NCBI GenBank assembly: GCA_016859345.1
Contig: CM029126.1
Span: 6,615,027 to 6,679,026 of the forward strand
Length of the DNA: 64,000 nt
DNA from: Istiophorus platypterus
Taxonomy: Eukaryota > Chordata > Actinopteri > Istiophoriformes > Istiophoridae
Reading direction: 5' to 3'
Shown: positions 10,938 through 27,179 of the stretch, piece after piece
How the letters are laid out: the number at the start of each line of letters is the position of its first letter
Numbering within the stretch: the stretch's first letter is position 1
The notes under the pieces: generated by a model
Told to the model about the DNA's origin: nothing
Seen by the model: only the letters and a program-made list of their open reading frames with translations
Database searches by the model: none
Made by a program: the position numbers and the translations under genes

Positions 10938-12661
10938 ATGATGCTTTTACTCATCTGGGGGACCTTGCTGTTCTCTATGAGAGTCAGAATTGGTGCCAGA
11001 GGTATGCATCTCTATTGTAATCATGCTGGGATGCCAACACTAGAGGTAAAGATTATCAACATATTTATCCACAATGTACTGTAATGATTGTTCTTACAAA
11101 TGTTTTTCTGACATGCTTCCTCTTTCTGAGGTTTGACAACCAAGGATACAATTCTGTAAATCTGTGTAGCTGTCAGTTTAAAACTGTCATCGACAGCAGT
11201 CTTGTAAAGCAGACATAGTCATCATTTTCTTTTCTTTTTTTTTTAAATCATTCTTTAAATAGAACAGGATACTTTCAATCTCTACACAGCTTCTGTGGCT
11301 TTTATTGTCTCTTTCCTTTCATTCAACAGGTGCATCATGGAAGGGAAGGCAACAATGTCAGAATCGATTCTGCATCACTCTGGCTGAAGGAGAAATAACA
11401 GGCGAGGCTGGACTCTCTGTTGTGGTACCGTGCTCTTTCACCACTGGTTTGGCCTTTATGCCCAAAAATATGGTTTGGTACAAATGTGAACCTATAAAAC
11501 AAACATGCGGTGATTCAGACGAGATCTTCCACACTAACAAGAACAGCAAAAGTGTTCAGCATGGATTCAGAGGCCGAGTGTCACTGTTGGAGCCCAACCT
11601 GAGCCAAAAGAACTGCAGCATTATCATCAACGATCTTGTTGAGTCAGACTCTGGATCATATCAACTCAGAGTTAACGGCGTTATCTTCGGGAGGAGAGAC
11701 GGATTTACATTCCCTCCAAGAGCGACCGTCTCTGTTAAAGGTATGATGGGGATAGAGCAAATATACAGAGAAAATGTTGATTGAAGTAGCTGTGATATAC
11801 AATGTTCTCGTACGGAAAATTGCCAGTTGTTGTAGATTTTCCATTATGAGGTAGCTAAAAATCTCAGAGCAGAAAAACTACCAACAGGTTGACAAATTCA
11901 TGCCGAAGAACTTTCACAACCCTGCATCTTCAAGTGAATATGAGGCTATCACATGGTTTGTACATTTAACATTTAACTTTTACGACTGCAGAATTAAGCA
12001 ATAGTTGTGGTATCTTGGGCTAATTGAGAACAGCTGGATAATAATTAATTACGTTGATTGTAGACCTTCATAAAGATATAGTGTTTTATTGTAATGATTT
12101 TATCATATTGTTTTACCTTTTTTATACAATCACATTATCGAAAGCAGAATACATTATAGAGCAATTATAGTTCATGAAAGCTTGTTTACATCTCTGGCTT
12201 TTAACACACATTAGTTGAAAATACTTTGCAAACAAACTACATAGCCCAAATTGTGTTACAGCAATTAAAGTAGCCAAAAGATGTACAGCATTACCTGAAA
12301 AACTTGAATCTTCATACAATATACATTATGGAATGTGCATTATGTAATTTCCTTATGGTAGGTTCTGCGCAACAATGTGGACCTTACAGTGCAGTTCTTC
12401 CGTGGGTTGTTGCTGGTGTGTCGCTCTTTGTGAACATCCTGTACACAGTCTGTGTGGTCTTCCTTTGGTATGTTACTACATCTGTGAGTTATGTTTTAAA
12501 GGCTCTGTCATTCAAACACATAACAAGCTTAATCTCTTTTTTTTCTCCAAAGGAAAGCAAGAAAAAAGCTGACACCAAACCAAGAAGACAGGACTTACAC
12601 ATCCCTGCAGAAAAACGACAGATCACCAGAGTATGACGTTATTGCCCAGCCTCTAGACTGA
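10938..12661 (+). CDS. Gene B: single-V-set Siglec-like activating receptor with ITAM tail (229 aa)
   Basis: Exons: signal peptide 10938-11001, V-set 11330-11740, transmembrane 12362-12467, tail 12553-12661 (TGA). The summed CDS is 690 nt in one frame. Residues 1-21 are a signal peptide. Residues 22-158 are one V-set close to that of genes A and C, with the F-strand Arg in SYQLRV; the usual first Siglec Cys is Ser (GLSVVVPCSF). Residues 170-194 form a transmembrane helix without a basic residue. The tail carries YTSLQKNDRSPEYDVI (Y209, Y221), which fits the ITAM rule YxxL-x6-12-YxxI. From ITAM biology it should signal through Syk-family kinases without an adaptor; its ligand is inferred to be a sialoglycan. 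There are no C2 domains, so it is far shorter than its neighbours. A second in-frame ATG follows the chosen one at 10,941. AATAAA lies at 13,107. Confidence 0.85.
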
Positions 12662-13149
12662 CAAATATCAGCATCCATCATTGGCCTTGGTAGTATTCTG
12701 TCATGGCTTTTGATGGCTTCACCAAGTTATTTCTTGCACTTAAATTCACAACTTGTGGACTAAAACTGTCATTTAAGCTCCTGTACCATCATTCAATCTA
12801 TGATAATGCCAGCAGAAGTTGACACTTCAACTTTTTCATGGTGCGCTTTTCAAGCAGGAGGCAAAAAAATGCTTTAGAGGGTTATGAAGATAAAGGGCAA
12901 GGACAAGCCATAAGCAACATTTAAGAAAGCTGCATGAGTAGAGCAGCAATCAATTACTACATAAAAAAATCAAACTAGGAAAGGCATATCTAATTTCACG
13001 AAGATGATACAGGCAACTCAAAAACGATGTTTAACTTGTAGCCCACAGTGCAACTGAATCTATGACATTATACTTAATTCTTCTTATAAAATTGAATGTC
13101 TGTTCAAATAAATGAAGACTTCTGATGTTGAAATCATTTTCCATACTGA

Positions 13150-13520
13150 TATCAATGCACAAACATTTTGGGCACGTAAATGTTTAGATTCTTATTCATC
13201 ACACAGTTCCATCTAGATGGAGTCTGATGGTGCCAAATTCACTCTGTGACACGACGAGCCGAAACACACATCCAGAGTAATAAAGAACTGTCTTCGGAGA
13301 AAAGGGGAACAAGGATTACTGCAACAGATGGTCTGGCTCCCACAGAGCCCTGATCTCAACATCAGGGGGTCAGTCTGGGTTTAGATGATGAAACAGAAGA
13401 ATTGTGGCAAGCTCTTCAAGATGCCTGGACAAACCCATCTGCCAAGTACCTTGAAAAACCTGTGCCCAGATGTACGGAGGAGAGCTGGTGCTGTTTGAAA
13501 TCGAAGGGTCATCACACATT
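13150..13520 (+). mobile_element. Tc1/mariner transposase relic
   Basis: Reading + gives DEPKHTSRVIKNCLRR near 13,245-13,290 and QMVWLPQSPDLNI near 13,325-13,363. These are the second and third DDE-motif regions of Tc1/mariner transposases. Stops and frameshifts show it is dead. It lies about 500 bases downstream of gene B. Confidence 0.7.
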
Positions 13521-13679
13521 TTAAAGCTGTCTCCCGGTCGACTTGTTGATCAGCTGGTCGATATGTTCTCGTCTGACCAGATTCTCATTGGTCAGATAAT
13601 CGCCATTGTTGCTTTCATAAAGAGAAAAGCGCTACATCAAGAGACTTCCAGGATGAATCCATTACTTACAGCTGTATGA

Positions 13680-14806
13680 GGGACAGACTGTGAAAATGGG
13701 GGGAATTTTTCAAAAAATAGTGCAAACTTCACAAACTGCAGTTGGCACTTTGCCAGCCAAACTAAAAGCATATCATGTAAAAATGGCAGGTTAACTTGTC
13801 TGGGTTAGGATGCTCCATCTACTTTCATGTTTAACGCTTGAGGCTTTGAGTGTATATTCCTCACTAGTTCTTGTGCTGGGATCACCAACTGATACAGGTC
13901 TATTTATGGAAATCATATGATTGGCTCTTGGTCTGATGTTACCAATTCAGTAAAAAATAATTTGTTAAAAATCATATGATATAGTGCAAATACTAGATTC
14001 TTATGTTTATTTATATTTCATTAAGGCTAATGAAGCTACCAGGTAGAATGCACTCGGTTCTCTGCAGCCAGTTTAGTTAAGATCTACAGATCTAAAGATA
14101 ATTTGACTACAGCCCTATTTGATTTGACTGTGTGGCAAAAATTTTTTTGCACAAAACGACCGGGCGGGTCATTCCAGGCTCCGACTCCGACTCCTGACCC
14201 CACTACATTACAAATGCAACTTGTGTATTGTTAGTAATTGTAAAGTAGCTACCTAAAACATACCATTTATAGTACATGTGGAGCTAATAAGAGCAGCTTT
14301 TTATCTTGTATGGTTGCATAATAATTTTGAGGATTTGTATTAAAAATTTCAATCAGTGAAGTAAATTGGTACCTGGTAGTAATCAAATAAACACACTGGA
14401 GTGAGTGAAAAGCACAGAACTTTCTTCAGAATCGCAGTGAAGAAGATGCAGAATGGAAATACCTGAGCACAGGGTCCTCAAATCTGTACTTCAATACTGT
14501 GCCTGATTGCATCTATTTGGTTACATCCCACCACTTAACAATTACTAAGGCTTATCTTCTGTCCTTTGGGATTTCTTATCATTGCTGGTACACTTTATGC
14601 ACAAATCAGGCACTAGTTGTTGGATTTTTTTATCTATTTATTTTTAATCTTTGCTCTTATGTAACGCTGAACTATGTAATATACTTGTATATTCTGCACA
14701 GATGTGATGGCCGTATATATTTTAAGGTAAACTTTTACATTTAACACCTTGTTTAATTTTTCATCCTGTTTCATCCACTTTTTAAGAACTCATCTTGCGT
14801 CAGCAG
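13680..14806. other. AT-rich intergenic DNA, nothing recognised
   Basis: No Ig-type exon, RNA gene or clear transposon seen. The sequence becomes paralogous to the 5' flank of gene A at about 14,807. Confidence 0.45.
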
Positions 14807-14951
14807 TTTTCTTTTATTGCACTATTCAGTGATGAAGGTAAAAATTTGTAATCAGTTGTACAATATACATTATGTCAGTATCATGAAATTCTGACTGTGT
14901 GAAAGAACATTGGCTTCAGGGAAGGAGAAATATTGCTCAACAATGAGTGGG

Positions 14952-15066
14952 GAAACTTCCTGAAACTGTGTTGCACAAAAAAGGAAGAAATAAAGAAGGA
15001 CGGAGAGGAAGAGTCTGCATAGCAGAAACACTCAGTAGAGATCGCTGTGAAGAGAAGGAGTCAGAG
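14952..15066 (+). promoter_or_regulatory. Proximal promoter and non-coding exon 1 of gene C
   Basis: Same gaaacttcctgaaact element (14,952-14,967) and GGAA-rich tract as gene A. The exon ends at 15,066 (gtcagag|gtaaaac). No TATA box is seen. Because A and C share this region, they should be expressed in the same cells if A is alive. Confidence 0.45.
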
Positions 15067-15591
15067 GTAAAACGCATTATTTTACTAAGGCTTTACTTTT
15101 TTTTTGAACTGTAATTGGTTATGTTATCATAACAATGATTTTTGCTGGTGAATTAAAGGTGGGCTGTGCTGGAGAAAGAGTGGTTGGGGATTGGAGTGTT
15201 GGGGCTAATCTGTACTTGTTAGATTTGGTGCAGTCAATGATCCAGAGGGCTCAAAGCTGGACATGGGTCCTGGACCATGGCAGGCATTAGAGATATTTAT
15301 TGTTTCAGAGCAGCTGTTGTAAAGATTTTTGTAGTAAAATTAATTTACACACAACCTCTCAAGAATAGATTTCACGATATGCTTTTAACAATAAAAAAAA
15401 TTGTCACAGTGGTCACATGCCAGGACATAGTATGATCTTGTAACTAAGGAATAACCTAACATGCAACATCCTGTTTTAAAATGATGATGATGTCAACTGT
15501 GGACTTTCCTTAAGTTCAGCTTCTGCTTGTTTACAGTAACGTTAGTGTAAATTTTGTCCCGTGGAGAAAGTGATCGACGGTCTCAAGCGGG

Positions 15592-20195
<4,604 letters not shown>

Positions 20196-21960
20196 GGATT
20201 GTGTTGTATATTGGAGTTTCTTGAGGATAAAGTTCCTTTTCTCTTGTCAGATATAATGGATTGATATGATGGACTGATGATGGATGGTTAATCCACTGAA
20301 TGAATGACATTCCTGTCAACAGTTTCTACCACCAGGGATATGATCATCAAACGCCTGGCTCAGCCTGTGATAGACTGTGACCGAGTCACTTCACACCTCT
20401 ACATGTTAGAGGCTGTGCACCTGCATTCGTTTCACCAAAGGTGGACTGGAAGTTGGGCAGAGCTTCCTTATTCAAGTGTTACTGCTTGTGATCCCTTAAC
20501 TTTGAATCTAGCGCCATCATCTGGTTAAACTTTGTGTTTGTCCAGTACTCTGGTTTATATCCAAATACAGCAAAACGAATGACATTGTTTGTCATAAGGC
20601 TAATAAGCTAACAAGCTAAATCACAACAGTGAGTATAGTAAACATTATACATATTTAACCTCAGCATGTTAGTGTTATCATTGTGAGCATGTTGGCATGG
20701 CGACATGAGCATTTGGCTCAAATACCGCCTCAATTTCACAGAGCTGCTATTATGGCTGCAGCCACATGCAGCCACATGTACACTGAATGAGTTAGATCCC
20801 TTCCTAAAGTAATCCCAGTGTAACCATGTCGTCTTGAAAAATCATTTCAACATCAACTAATATAAGACTTTAGCTGTCTGAGTTAGATGCATCAAGTGGG
20901 TTAGGGTCATATATATTGTTTGAAAATTAGTTTCTGTAACATGAAATTCTATCCTTGTTTTATTTTTTTTTCCTTGTTTCTTGCTGATTTTAAGTGGAGA
21001 GATAGTTGACACAAAGATGCTAAAACAACAGTAAAGTGAGATTTCAGTTGCAGCATTTTTCAGAGATTTATTTATATTTCAATTATGTTTAATTTTGGGG
21101 GATTACAGCCCAGTGAAATGTCTTTTAGTTTATTTATTTATCTTTTTTTTATTTTTTTTTTTAATGCAATCTGAATGGCCTGATATGCTTCTATAGTTCT
21201 GCTGAAGTTGTTGCTCTTTAATAAGTCAGAGATTACTTCCTCTTTTTCAAATCGTGTTGCAGGAACAAGATGGACCCACATTTATCAGAGTGATCAGTTG
21301 TTTGTTTGTTTTTTTACACAGAAAACACATTTGTCTGTGTGTGTAGCTAAACTCTTGAATTGTCAGTGCGACAAAGCCTTACTTATAATCTGCAATATTT
21401 ACCAGTTCTGTGAGAGCCCAGATTCGTAGTGTTTAATATGCAGATGTACAGTGATGTATAAGAATAGCTACAGTTTGTATTTAGTATAGTTTATGAGGAA
21501 AGAAGGTTGGTGGAGGATACAATGATGCCATATTGGGCAGTATTTAAATGAGTTGAGTGACTTGAATGACTTCTGTGAAAACACAACTGTAAAGAGGACT
21601 TTGCACAATAAACCACTGAACCATAAAAAACTCATACTGAGGTCCTTTCAAAAAGGCTGCATGCAGATTATTTCTTTTAGAATCTGCAGGTATTTAATGC
21701 AGTTAATCAAGCTGTCTCTTCGCATCCCTGAATAAAGTAATGATTAAACTATTTACACACATAGATATGTTACCTCCTTTTTAAAAAAAAAAAAAAAAAT
21801 GTGTCTTACCCCTTTACTGCCATTAAGATCTTGAAAAAAATAAAGACTATTTTCATTTCATTGAGTTTTATACGCTACACATTTTTGACTGGATATATTA
21901 TATATAAGGTGGTTATAGGTTTTAGCTGTAATTGTGGTAGTCTAAGAAGAGAGGAACTAA
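20196..21960 (+). other. Probable 3' UTR of gene C and intergenic DNA
   Basis: No further exon is seen. AATAAA at 21,607-21,612 could end a 1.4 kb 3' UTR. The rest is AT-rich with T runs at about 21,145-21,165 and an A run at 21,783. Confidence 0.4.
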
Positions 21961-21980
21961 GGGTCAATAGTTTTTTAGAG

Positions 21981-22108
21981 AAACTTCCTGGAAACTTTTC
22001 GCAGCGCAAAGAGGAAAGAAACGCAAGGGGAGGTGCAGGAAGAGTGTATAGAGTCAGTTCAGGGCAGTGACCGACGGAGATCACAGAGGAGAGAGGAGAC
22101 AGAAAGAG
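21981..22108 (+). promoter_or_regulatory. Proximal promoter and non-coding exon 1 of gene D
   Basis: The element aaacttcctggaaactt (21,981-21,997) contains a perfect TTCN3GAA STAT-type site and an ETS core. A purine-rich stretch (aaagaggaaag, PU.1-like) and an exon end at 22,108 (agaaagag|gtaacac) follow. The layout matches genes A and C although the remaining sequence has diverged. Confidence 0.45.
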
Positions 22109-22580
22109 GTAACACAACATTCAACTTATTTTTAAGAAATGTTTAAAATTATTAACGGACAGTATATCAGGTATTCACTCCTCCTTAACTAATGTAATAA
22201 AATGTTTTTTTGGATTGGGGGGATTGTAGATTTTAATTTCAAAGCTGGTTTTGAGCTAGTTAGTGATAAGTAAAGTTTATTTATTTAGCATCTTTCCTGA
22301 ACATAATTCAAAATAACCCATTTCGGAGAGGACTCGAGTCTCCAAATAAGTTTGTAGAGAAAGTTATTAATTTAACTAACCAACTTTAACGGAATCGCTA
22401 AACATAAAACATCCTGTATTTAAATCTTTCCAGTCAGGCGTGAAGGTGTTTCTGGTCTAGTTTCATCACCTGGACTTCTTATATGTTCACTGCACTTTTC
22501 GTGTGAATTTTCTGTGCTACTGAACTGAAGTGTTGTGTCCTCTGGAGGGAGAGACTGACTCTCTCCAGTGTTAAGTCAGG

Positions 22581-25452
22581 ATGTTGGTTCTCATCTGGGC
22601 GACTCTGCTCTTCTTCATGAGAGGCGGCAAAACTCACCCAGGTAGAGTCTATCTTTTTTCTAATCTTGCTATGACTCAGATATTTATATTTTGACGACGC
22701 TTTAAATGTTGAAATCTATTAATTTTGCAAAACCAATACCTATTTGAGCTCCACATAGATTTTTTTTTTTTTTTAAATTCTTGTATTTTGTAGCTAGTTG
22801 AATCTAGGATGATCCACCATATCTGTGCATTATCTCTAATTTCTCTTCTTCTTTTTCCCTCTCTTTATCATCAATTAACTTTCCAGGAGGAAAAGAACAC
22901 TACCAAAATAAATACTGTATAATTGCAGTGCAGGCTGGACCCATCTGTCACATCTCAGGAAACACTGGGGATCAAACCTCACTTTTGACCTATAACCTGA
23001 CTGCTAAATGCAATGGCAGTTGGGTCACCTGTAAAGTCAGCTTCAAAGACAACAGGACTAATGTGAATGTGGCCTGTGAGTGTAGCACATACTATACATT
23101 GTTCACAAAGTACCCACCCAGCTCAGTGTTGATATCTTGAAACTCAGCTGTGAATGTCTCAGGTTTTTATAACTTCGGGAGTGAAGTGAAGCTTTTGGGC
23201 CTCGTCTTGAACACAGTTCATCTAGTCCTGAAGTTTTGAACTCAACACAAAGTGAACATTTTTTTAAACTGGGTCGAATGGCATATTTTCTCAGATATTA
23301 GGATAGGTAGAATAGATAAGTTTCCCTGCGTCTTTCAATATATTGACTAAATCTGGTTTAAAAAAAAAAAAGCCTGTGTGAGAAAAATGAAAATGAACTC
23401 CAAAAACTAAAGGGACCAACCACTCCCTAATATGAAAGCAGACGATTTTGGACAGTACACCTGTATAGCAAAACATCTGGACCAGTGTAAATTTTTGTTA
23501 ACAAAAACTATGACCTAATATTTTCAATCAATGACCCTTTTTTTTTTTTTTTTTTTCAGGATATAAGACGATAGTTTGCACCAACATCGATAAACACCAT
23601 CTGTGACTATATTGACATGGCTGATTTAAAAGAAACCCACTGATTCTGATTCTTGTCTTAAAGGTGCGAAAGACTCTGACGTCACTGGAGAGATAAGTGT
23701 TAAGGTGGGAGATGCTCCACCTCTGAACTGCAGTGTTGAACAATTCCGTCCATGTACTATCCCATGTACTAAACTTGGTTCCAACAACCGCCTGGGAAAT
23801 GAAAGCAAGACCAACCTTCTCATTGAAAATCCTATTGTTTTCATCTTTAACTTAACATCAGAACAGAGTGGGCAGTACACCTGCACAGCAAAACATCTGA
23901 ACATATCTCTGACTATGTCTGTCAAAGTCACTGTAACTTGTAAGTACTGTGGACTAATTTATCTAGAAAGTGAAAGGATTTTCATATTCTTTTTACGTTA
24001 TGCACTTTCTGGGATGCTGTGATTGTGCTTTTTTTTGCAGCGAATCCAAAGACCCCCATCGAATCTAGCTGTATCAATCAGTCGAAGTTCCTTATCTGTG
24101 TGTGTATCAGTGAGGGGTTTTCCTTATCCACCATCAAATGGCCCCTGTTGGAAAATCAAACTGAGTACTCAGTCATTACCACGATGTCAAACAACACAGT
24201 TATCAGCACTTTAATTCTAAGCGTAAAAGACCACAGCTTCAGTACTGTTAAGTGTGTCATCAGCAATGGCGAAGGGAATGAAACTGAGAACCTCATAAAA
24301 AAAAATCAGGCCTCAAAACAAGAAGGTAAGTTTTCATTACTGCTCTATTGATACGGTATCAGATTTTTGTGGGGGTTTTTGTGTGTTTATCATGATCACT
24401 AAATAGCAAGAGGAGACAGCACTGACCGCAGTTATTTTTTTCCCTCTTGATTTTAGATCTTCTCGAAAAATTGAAAAAGACTATTATACAGCTGCCAGTC
24501 ATCTTGGCATTTTTGATTGGGATACTTTTAGCAACCCTCTGCTGTTTACCTATAAAATGCCGCAGGTACATTTTTAAGTTTGTTATCAAGCTTCTTTTTG
24601 AGCCTCTTTTTGACAGTCATGCATCGCTTCTCTTTTCTTCCTTCTTTTTTTTTGTAAAGTTTTTTTTTTGTAATGTAAAGTTTATCAGTCGTGGTCCCTT
24701 TTTGAAACTCTGTTTTAAGAGTAACTTTAATCAAATAAAACTTGCTTATTATTTTTTTTGTTATTTATTAAAATTTGTCACTGTTTAATTACATTTCTCT
24801 CCAGAAAAAAACAGAGAAAATCTGTAAATCTCGCTGAGGACCTGGAGATGAACCCTCAAGGGGTTTCACAGGTATGTTTGTTACCACTGCTTCTAGTAAC
24901 ACAGCTTGTTATGATATTTTAGTTAAATGTTAATTTAATGTTTGCTAAAATATTAGCCTTGCATTAAGACATGCACTTACTTGTGTACTTACAATGGTCG
25001 GGCCTGTGCGAGACGGCAAACGACTCACATCATTACTACGTTCCACCTGGCAGATCGATAATGATCAAGCAGTCGAGGAGGAGGATGGGACCCATGACCA
25101 AGAGGCAGCTGAAGAAGGTGCCGAGGCAGCCGGGCAGTCGGTCCCCTGCGGTGACATGGAACTGAAAGAGGTGGAGTACTCTGACATCACCTTCTCCGTG
25201 TTGAAAAGGAAGAGTCCCACAGGGGCCGAGGAGAGACAGGAACCCATGGAGACAGAGTACGCTGAGATCAAGAAAGAAGCAACAAGGGAGAGACAAGACA
25301 ACGGCGACGAGGGCGAAGTGTTGGAGGGCAACGGGGAGGAGGAGGCGATGATAGGGGAGGATTGGGAGACAGAGCAGTGTGTGCCAGCAGAGGAGGGAGC
25401 TGAGGCTGCGGCGCTGTATTCTAATATGAATGAAATAACTACTGAGGCTTGA
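22581..25452 (+). CDS. Gene D: Siglec-derived inhibitory receptor lacking an intact V-set (461 aa)
   Basis: Exons: 22581-22641, 22887-23075, 23664-23939, 24041-24325, 24457-24565, 24805-24871, 25054-25452; total 1386 nt, one frame. The signal peptide resembles B and C (LVLIWATLLFF). Exon 2 starts like a V-set (CIIAVQAG) and passes directly into the second half of a C2 domain (WVTCKVSF), so the lectin domain with its key Arg is gone. One C2 follows (84-175), whose strand-C Trp is replaced (TIPCTK versus RITWTK in C), then a MAG-domain-5-like C2 (176-270, CVCISEGF), transmembrane about 283-300 and the tail. The tail has VEYSDI (Y371, ITIM), TEYAEI (Y398, ITSM-type) and LYSNM (Y451, fits YxN and YxxM). 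AATAAA at 25,920. It cannot bind sialic acid in the usual way; ligand unknown. Confidence 0.82.
23330..23495 (+). pseudogene. Half of a decayed C2 exon inside an intron of gene D
   Basis: Bases 23,415-23,490 match the F-strand end of the functional C2 exons (gacagtacacctgtatagca versus gggcagtacacctgtactgca in C). The first half is unrecognisable and there is no open frame or flanking splice pair. It is a leftover of a C2 exon that gene D has lost. Confidence 0.6.
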
Positions 25453-26289
25453 TGACTGTGTAGCCTGGTGGAGTTACTTACAGAGGATGGAGGCTGAAAG
25501 CAAGGTGGAGGTTTATGTAGAATAGAAAATGAATGTTCAGATATGTAAATGATGCAGGCATTTCTTTTGCGTGCTTATATGTTTATGAGTCTGATGTAGA
25601 TTTCTTTTTTTTTTTTTACACAGAGGAAAGCATGCGTGCGTCATATGAATGAAAAAAATGAATTGGATATGGAGAGACCTGTTAGACAGTGCATTCAAAC
25701 AGGTCTGGGCAGAAAGAAGTTTGGCTGGTAGAGTGGATTGAAATGCTGGAGAGAAGTTTTTTATACAATGTGTTCTGATGTGATGGCTTTTCAAAGTGAC
25801 TTGTAAATCTTCTGTGCTGCTTTTTGCCACAGCACTTTCTTTTTACGCTTGGATTAGCTAAGCATTCTATGTATGATCCCACAAAACATAAGCCTGGCGA
25901 AAAAGTATAAAAGCTGTTTAATAAAATGTCAATTTCAGGAAAATATTTTCACACTCTGCGATAGAAATCTTTGTAAGTAATGAGAGTTCTGACGTCTCTC
26001 ACCCATAGAGACTCTTTCAGGAGATTTTTGAAGCAGTTAAGCTTTTCATTACTTTATAGGATGTTATTATAATTAATAAATCTAGCTGAAATTACTTTTA
26101 AATAAATAGAGTTATTGTGTCACTACTATAAAGGCACCCAAGTGGCTCATCGAATTTTGATGTAAAATGTTGTTGTTTCCTTTTTTTTGTATTTAACCTG
26201 ATTGAACCAAACAGATTTCTGCTGTGTTCTTTGAAAATGTCCAACTTTGCTGCCCTTGTGTTTGCCTGAGTGCCACCTTATCCTGCTGT

Positions 26290-26415
26290 TTTTTTCTCAG
26301 CTTGACACAAAATCGAACCCCAACCTTGTGCGCTGAACAAGTGTCCCCAGGAGTGGTTCTCCATTGTCAGTCTGACTCTGAGGGCGTAAGGAAGCTTAAT
26401 TGGCTTGATTTCAAA
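26290..26415 (+). other. Orphan Ig-like exon fragment
   Basis: After a polypyrimidine-AG at about 26,300 a short open frame encodes LHCQSD...LNWLDF, with Cys-then-Trp spacing as in strands B and C of an Ig domain. It does not resemble the Siglec exons nearby, and no signal peptide, second Cys or transmembrane exon is visible. It could be a remnant of another Ig gene or chance. Confidence 0.25.
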
Positions 26416-27179
26416 GGTATTAGTTCCAGTATAGCACAGTAGCATATCACGAGAACAGGAAGTCCCCAGAGATACTGAAAGTAAATTGATGCTAATAAAA
26501 GGAAACACCTTAATAAACTTTCACTCAATCAACTTTACTGAGAACAGTACCTGCAAATATGCACAATCTACAAACACCTAAGTGGTCTTCAAGAGGCCGC
26601 ATAGTGCTAAAAGTAGTGAGGCATGATGAGTGCAGCTACTTTGCGTTTGATTCTGCACATATTTAATGCATTTATTAGTGACACAAGTTTGTTTGTTTTT
26701 TTCACAGGAGTAAACTTGTAATCTTTGACCATTATTAGTCAACATGCAGATACTGGATAAGTCAGTTCAATAGATCATTCACTGTTTGGCAGATAACATT
26801 TTGCACAATATCTGTTATGCATTATACTGTAAAAGGGGAATGAAAAGGAGCTTTATAAGACAACAAATATTTACAGATCAAAATTTAATAAGTCATAAAG
26901 ACAAACAAAGAAAAGAATGGTTGGTTGGTTGGTTTCTAAAGATGATAAGATTCTTTTTTTCTAATTGTGGAACTACCATAACTTTCCTTTTCTCAATGTT
27001 TTGTGTCAACATGCAGTGGTAGAAAAAAAAGGCAACAACTAAAATGCTTTCATTTTCTTTAATTAATCAGTGTTGAAGGTACAAATTCCAAGAAGCATGT
27101 ATGATGATAGACTGTAAATGTTTGAAAACTGTAGCAGTAAGACAAGAGGAGCAGCAATTAATGTTTTTGTGCAAAGACG

